From Paenibacillus sp. UBA6285 (GTDB lineage Bacteria; Bacillota; Bacilli; Paenibacillales; Paenibacillaceae), in NCBI GenBank assembly GCA_002438345.1, contig DJUJ01000162.1, forward strand, positions 39,170-44,726: DNA of 5,557 nt, read 5' to 3'. Shown here piece by piece: positions 4,381-5,557 of the stretch. The stretch's first letter is position 1. The number at the start of each line of letters is the position of its first letter. The notes under the pieces were generated by a model, which worked only from the letters and a program-made list of their open reading frames with translations, did no database searches and was not told where the DNA came from. The position numbers and the translations under genes were made by a program.

Positions 4381-5557
4381 AGCCCAGCGTGCTGTGCTAG
4401 GGCTCTGCTGAAAGATCCTGAGTTAATGGACGACTGTTATTTAAGCAAAGATGACTTCAGCGAAGAAGAGCATAACCGAAAGATATTCACTGTCCTGCAG
4501 TATGCGAAGGAGTATTTTAAAGAAGCTTCGAACCCTTTCGACATGGTGCTGATTGCAAATAAGTGGGGCAAGAACTTGCAGCAGATCGGTGGTATTTCTC
4601 ATTTCGTCAAACTAAGAGAATCTGCTCCCCACGCTTCGAACTTTGCCTATTATCAAAAAGCAGTACGTGTCGATAGGGTACAGGCTGATTTGGTGGAGCT
4701 TGGTAAGCAGATCGCTACAAATGGTGGGGATGTAGCAAACATACAAGCCAAGATGGTTGAGCTTGCAGAGCTGCAACATGGAGGAGACGAAGATGGTCCT
4801 ATCCATGTGTCTTCCTTATTGGAAGGACACCCTCATACAGTCGCTTCTCGTGCCAGCATCAGTGGGATTACTGGAGCAAGGATGGCCTGTGAAGATATCA
4901 ACCAGCTTAGCGGAGGTCACCAAAAAGGTGATTTAGAGGTGTGGGGGGCAAGACCCAGCATTGGTAAAACTCAATACGTCCTGAACGATATTGATGCTGT
5001 GACGGCTGACGGATGGACCGCTGTAATGTTTTCCCTTGAAATGAGCTCCTTGAAAGTTGTAGAGCGACTTGTATCTGCTGTCGGAGGGATCAAGAGTAAA
5101 AGGATTAAATCCGGAATGATGTCAGACAATGACTGGGATTCCTATAGCAAAGCGATTACTATCATCACGGGGCGTAGCTTGTACATCGATGACAAACACC
5201 GGGCTACAGTCGAATACATCCGCCGAAAGGTCAAAGCACTGCGAAAAAAGCATCCTAATATCATCGTATATATCGATTATCTCCAGTTCATTGAGACGGA
5301 ACAAAACTTTTCGAAGAACACTGAAAAAGTTGGGTACATCACCAAAGAACTAAAGGGAATCGCCAAGGAACTTGATGTCTGTGTGGTTGCTATTTCAGCA
5401 GTCGGCCGAAAATGTGAAGAGCGACCGGATAAGCGACCTATGATGTCGGATTTGAGAGAGTCAGGAAACATTGAGTCTGACGCTGATGTGGTGGTCTTCC
5501 TTTACCGGGATGACTATTACAACTCAGATACCCCAAAGAAAGGCATTGTGGAATTTA
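4370..5557 (+). CDS. dnaB: DnaB/G40P-type replicative helicase, frameshifted at codon 11-12 and cut by the window end
   Basis: The product is a ring-forming 5'-3' helicase that unwinds phage DNA at the fork. The start ATG at 4370 (AAAGGTGA at 4356-4363) reads MNLEAQRAVLG and then hits TGA at 4409. One base to the left the frame reads ALLKDPELMDDCYL and stays open to the end, so one G is missing near 4400-4402 (GGGG to GGG). Numbering with that G restored, 396 residues are visible of the usual ~440-450. There is an N-terminal helical domain (about 1-100), a linker, and a RecA-like ATPase from about 175. Motifs are Walker A GARPSIGKT (193-201), MFSLEMS with the probable catalytic Glu224, Walker B IIVYIDYLQ (298-306, Asp303), and DKRPMMSDLRESG...DADVVVFLYRDDYY. 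The usual Gln of the ALSQLSR-like motif is Ala344 (AISAVGR). The core looks functional; the frameshift would abolish normal expression unless it is a sequence error or translation starts at ATG 4426. Confidence 0.85.

Noticed and set aside
4395..4412. Programmed frameshift in the helicase gene
   Set aside because: The bases before the stop (CTA-GGG-CTC-TGC-TGA) do not form a slippery heptamer; a lost G explains the data more simply.
1..5557. CRISPR array, tRNA, rRNA or complete insertion sequence
   Set aside because: No regularly spaced repeats, cloverleaf-like segment, rRNA-like stretch or transposase coding was seen on either strand.

Overview
The window looks like chromosome from a low-to-mid GC Gram-positive of the Bacillales, most likely Paenibacillus or a close relative. 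The basis is strong AAAGGAG-type ribosome binding sites, T-tailed hairpin terminators, and short DUF898-, DUF6199- and GH94-type genes typical of that group. This assignment is inference from gene content; there is no rRNA or marker gene here.

Region 1 (1-1735): a short uncharacterised gene (52-360, +) faces a decayed glycoside phosphorylase (453-1487, -). The second is the C-terminal ~344 codons of a GH94 cellobiose-phosphorylase-type enzyme. It has lost its N-terminal half and carries a one-base frameshift. Two back-to-back hairpin terminators (359-450) separate the convergent genes. Upstream of the remnant on the minus strand is an intact 63-residue two-helix membrane protein of the DUF6199 type.

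Region 2 (1736-3640): small accessory genes. These are a 70-residue single-span membrane protein, a DUF898 (YjgN-like) membrane protein with a clear terminator, an AhpD-like carboxymuconolactone decarboxylase family protein with its Glu/Cys/Cys/His set complete, and a second DUF6199-like gene. That second copy has an in-frame TGA and no normal start codon where its ribosome binding site points. A non-coding stretch at 2610-2836 is bounded by an inverted repeat that could mark a miniature element or a folded RNA.

Region 3 (about 3640-5557): phage-derived DNA, a replication module in the order known from SPP1-like phages (organiser, helicase loader, helicase). A short protein with the C-terminal domain seen in phage replication proteins (3697-4067) comes first, then a G39P-like helicase loader (4012-4380), then a DnaB/G40P-like replicative helicase (4370 to beyond the window). 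All three overlap and have their own ribosome binding sites. The first gene reads only if the frame shifts by -1; an AAATTTC slippery heptamer lies exactly in the right frame. The helicase lacks one G at codon 11-12 but is otherwise open to the window end.

The recurring theme is damage: three separate -1 frame changes (near 1209, 3740 and 4400), one nonsense codon and one truncation. Either this is a decaying accessory region with a prophage remnant, or some of the frameshifts are sequence errors. I see no CRISPR array, tRNA, rRNA or intact insertion sequence.
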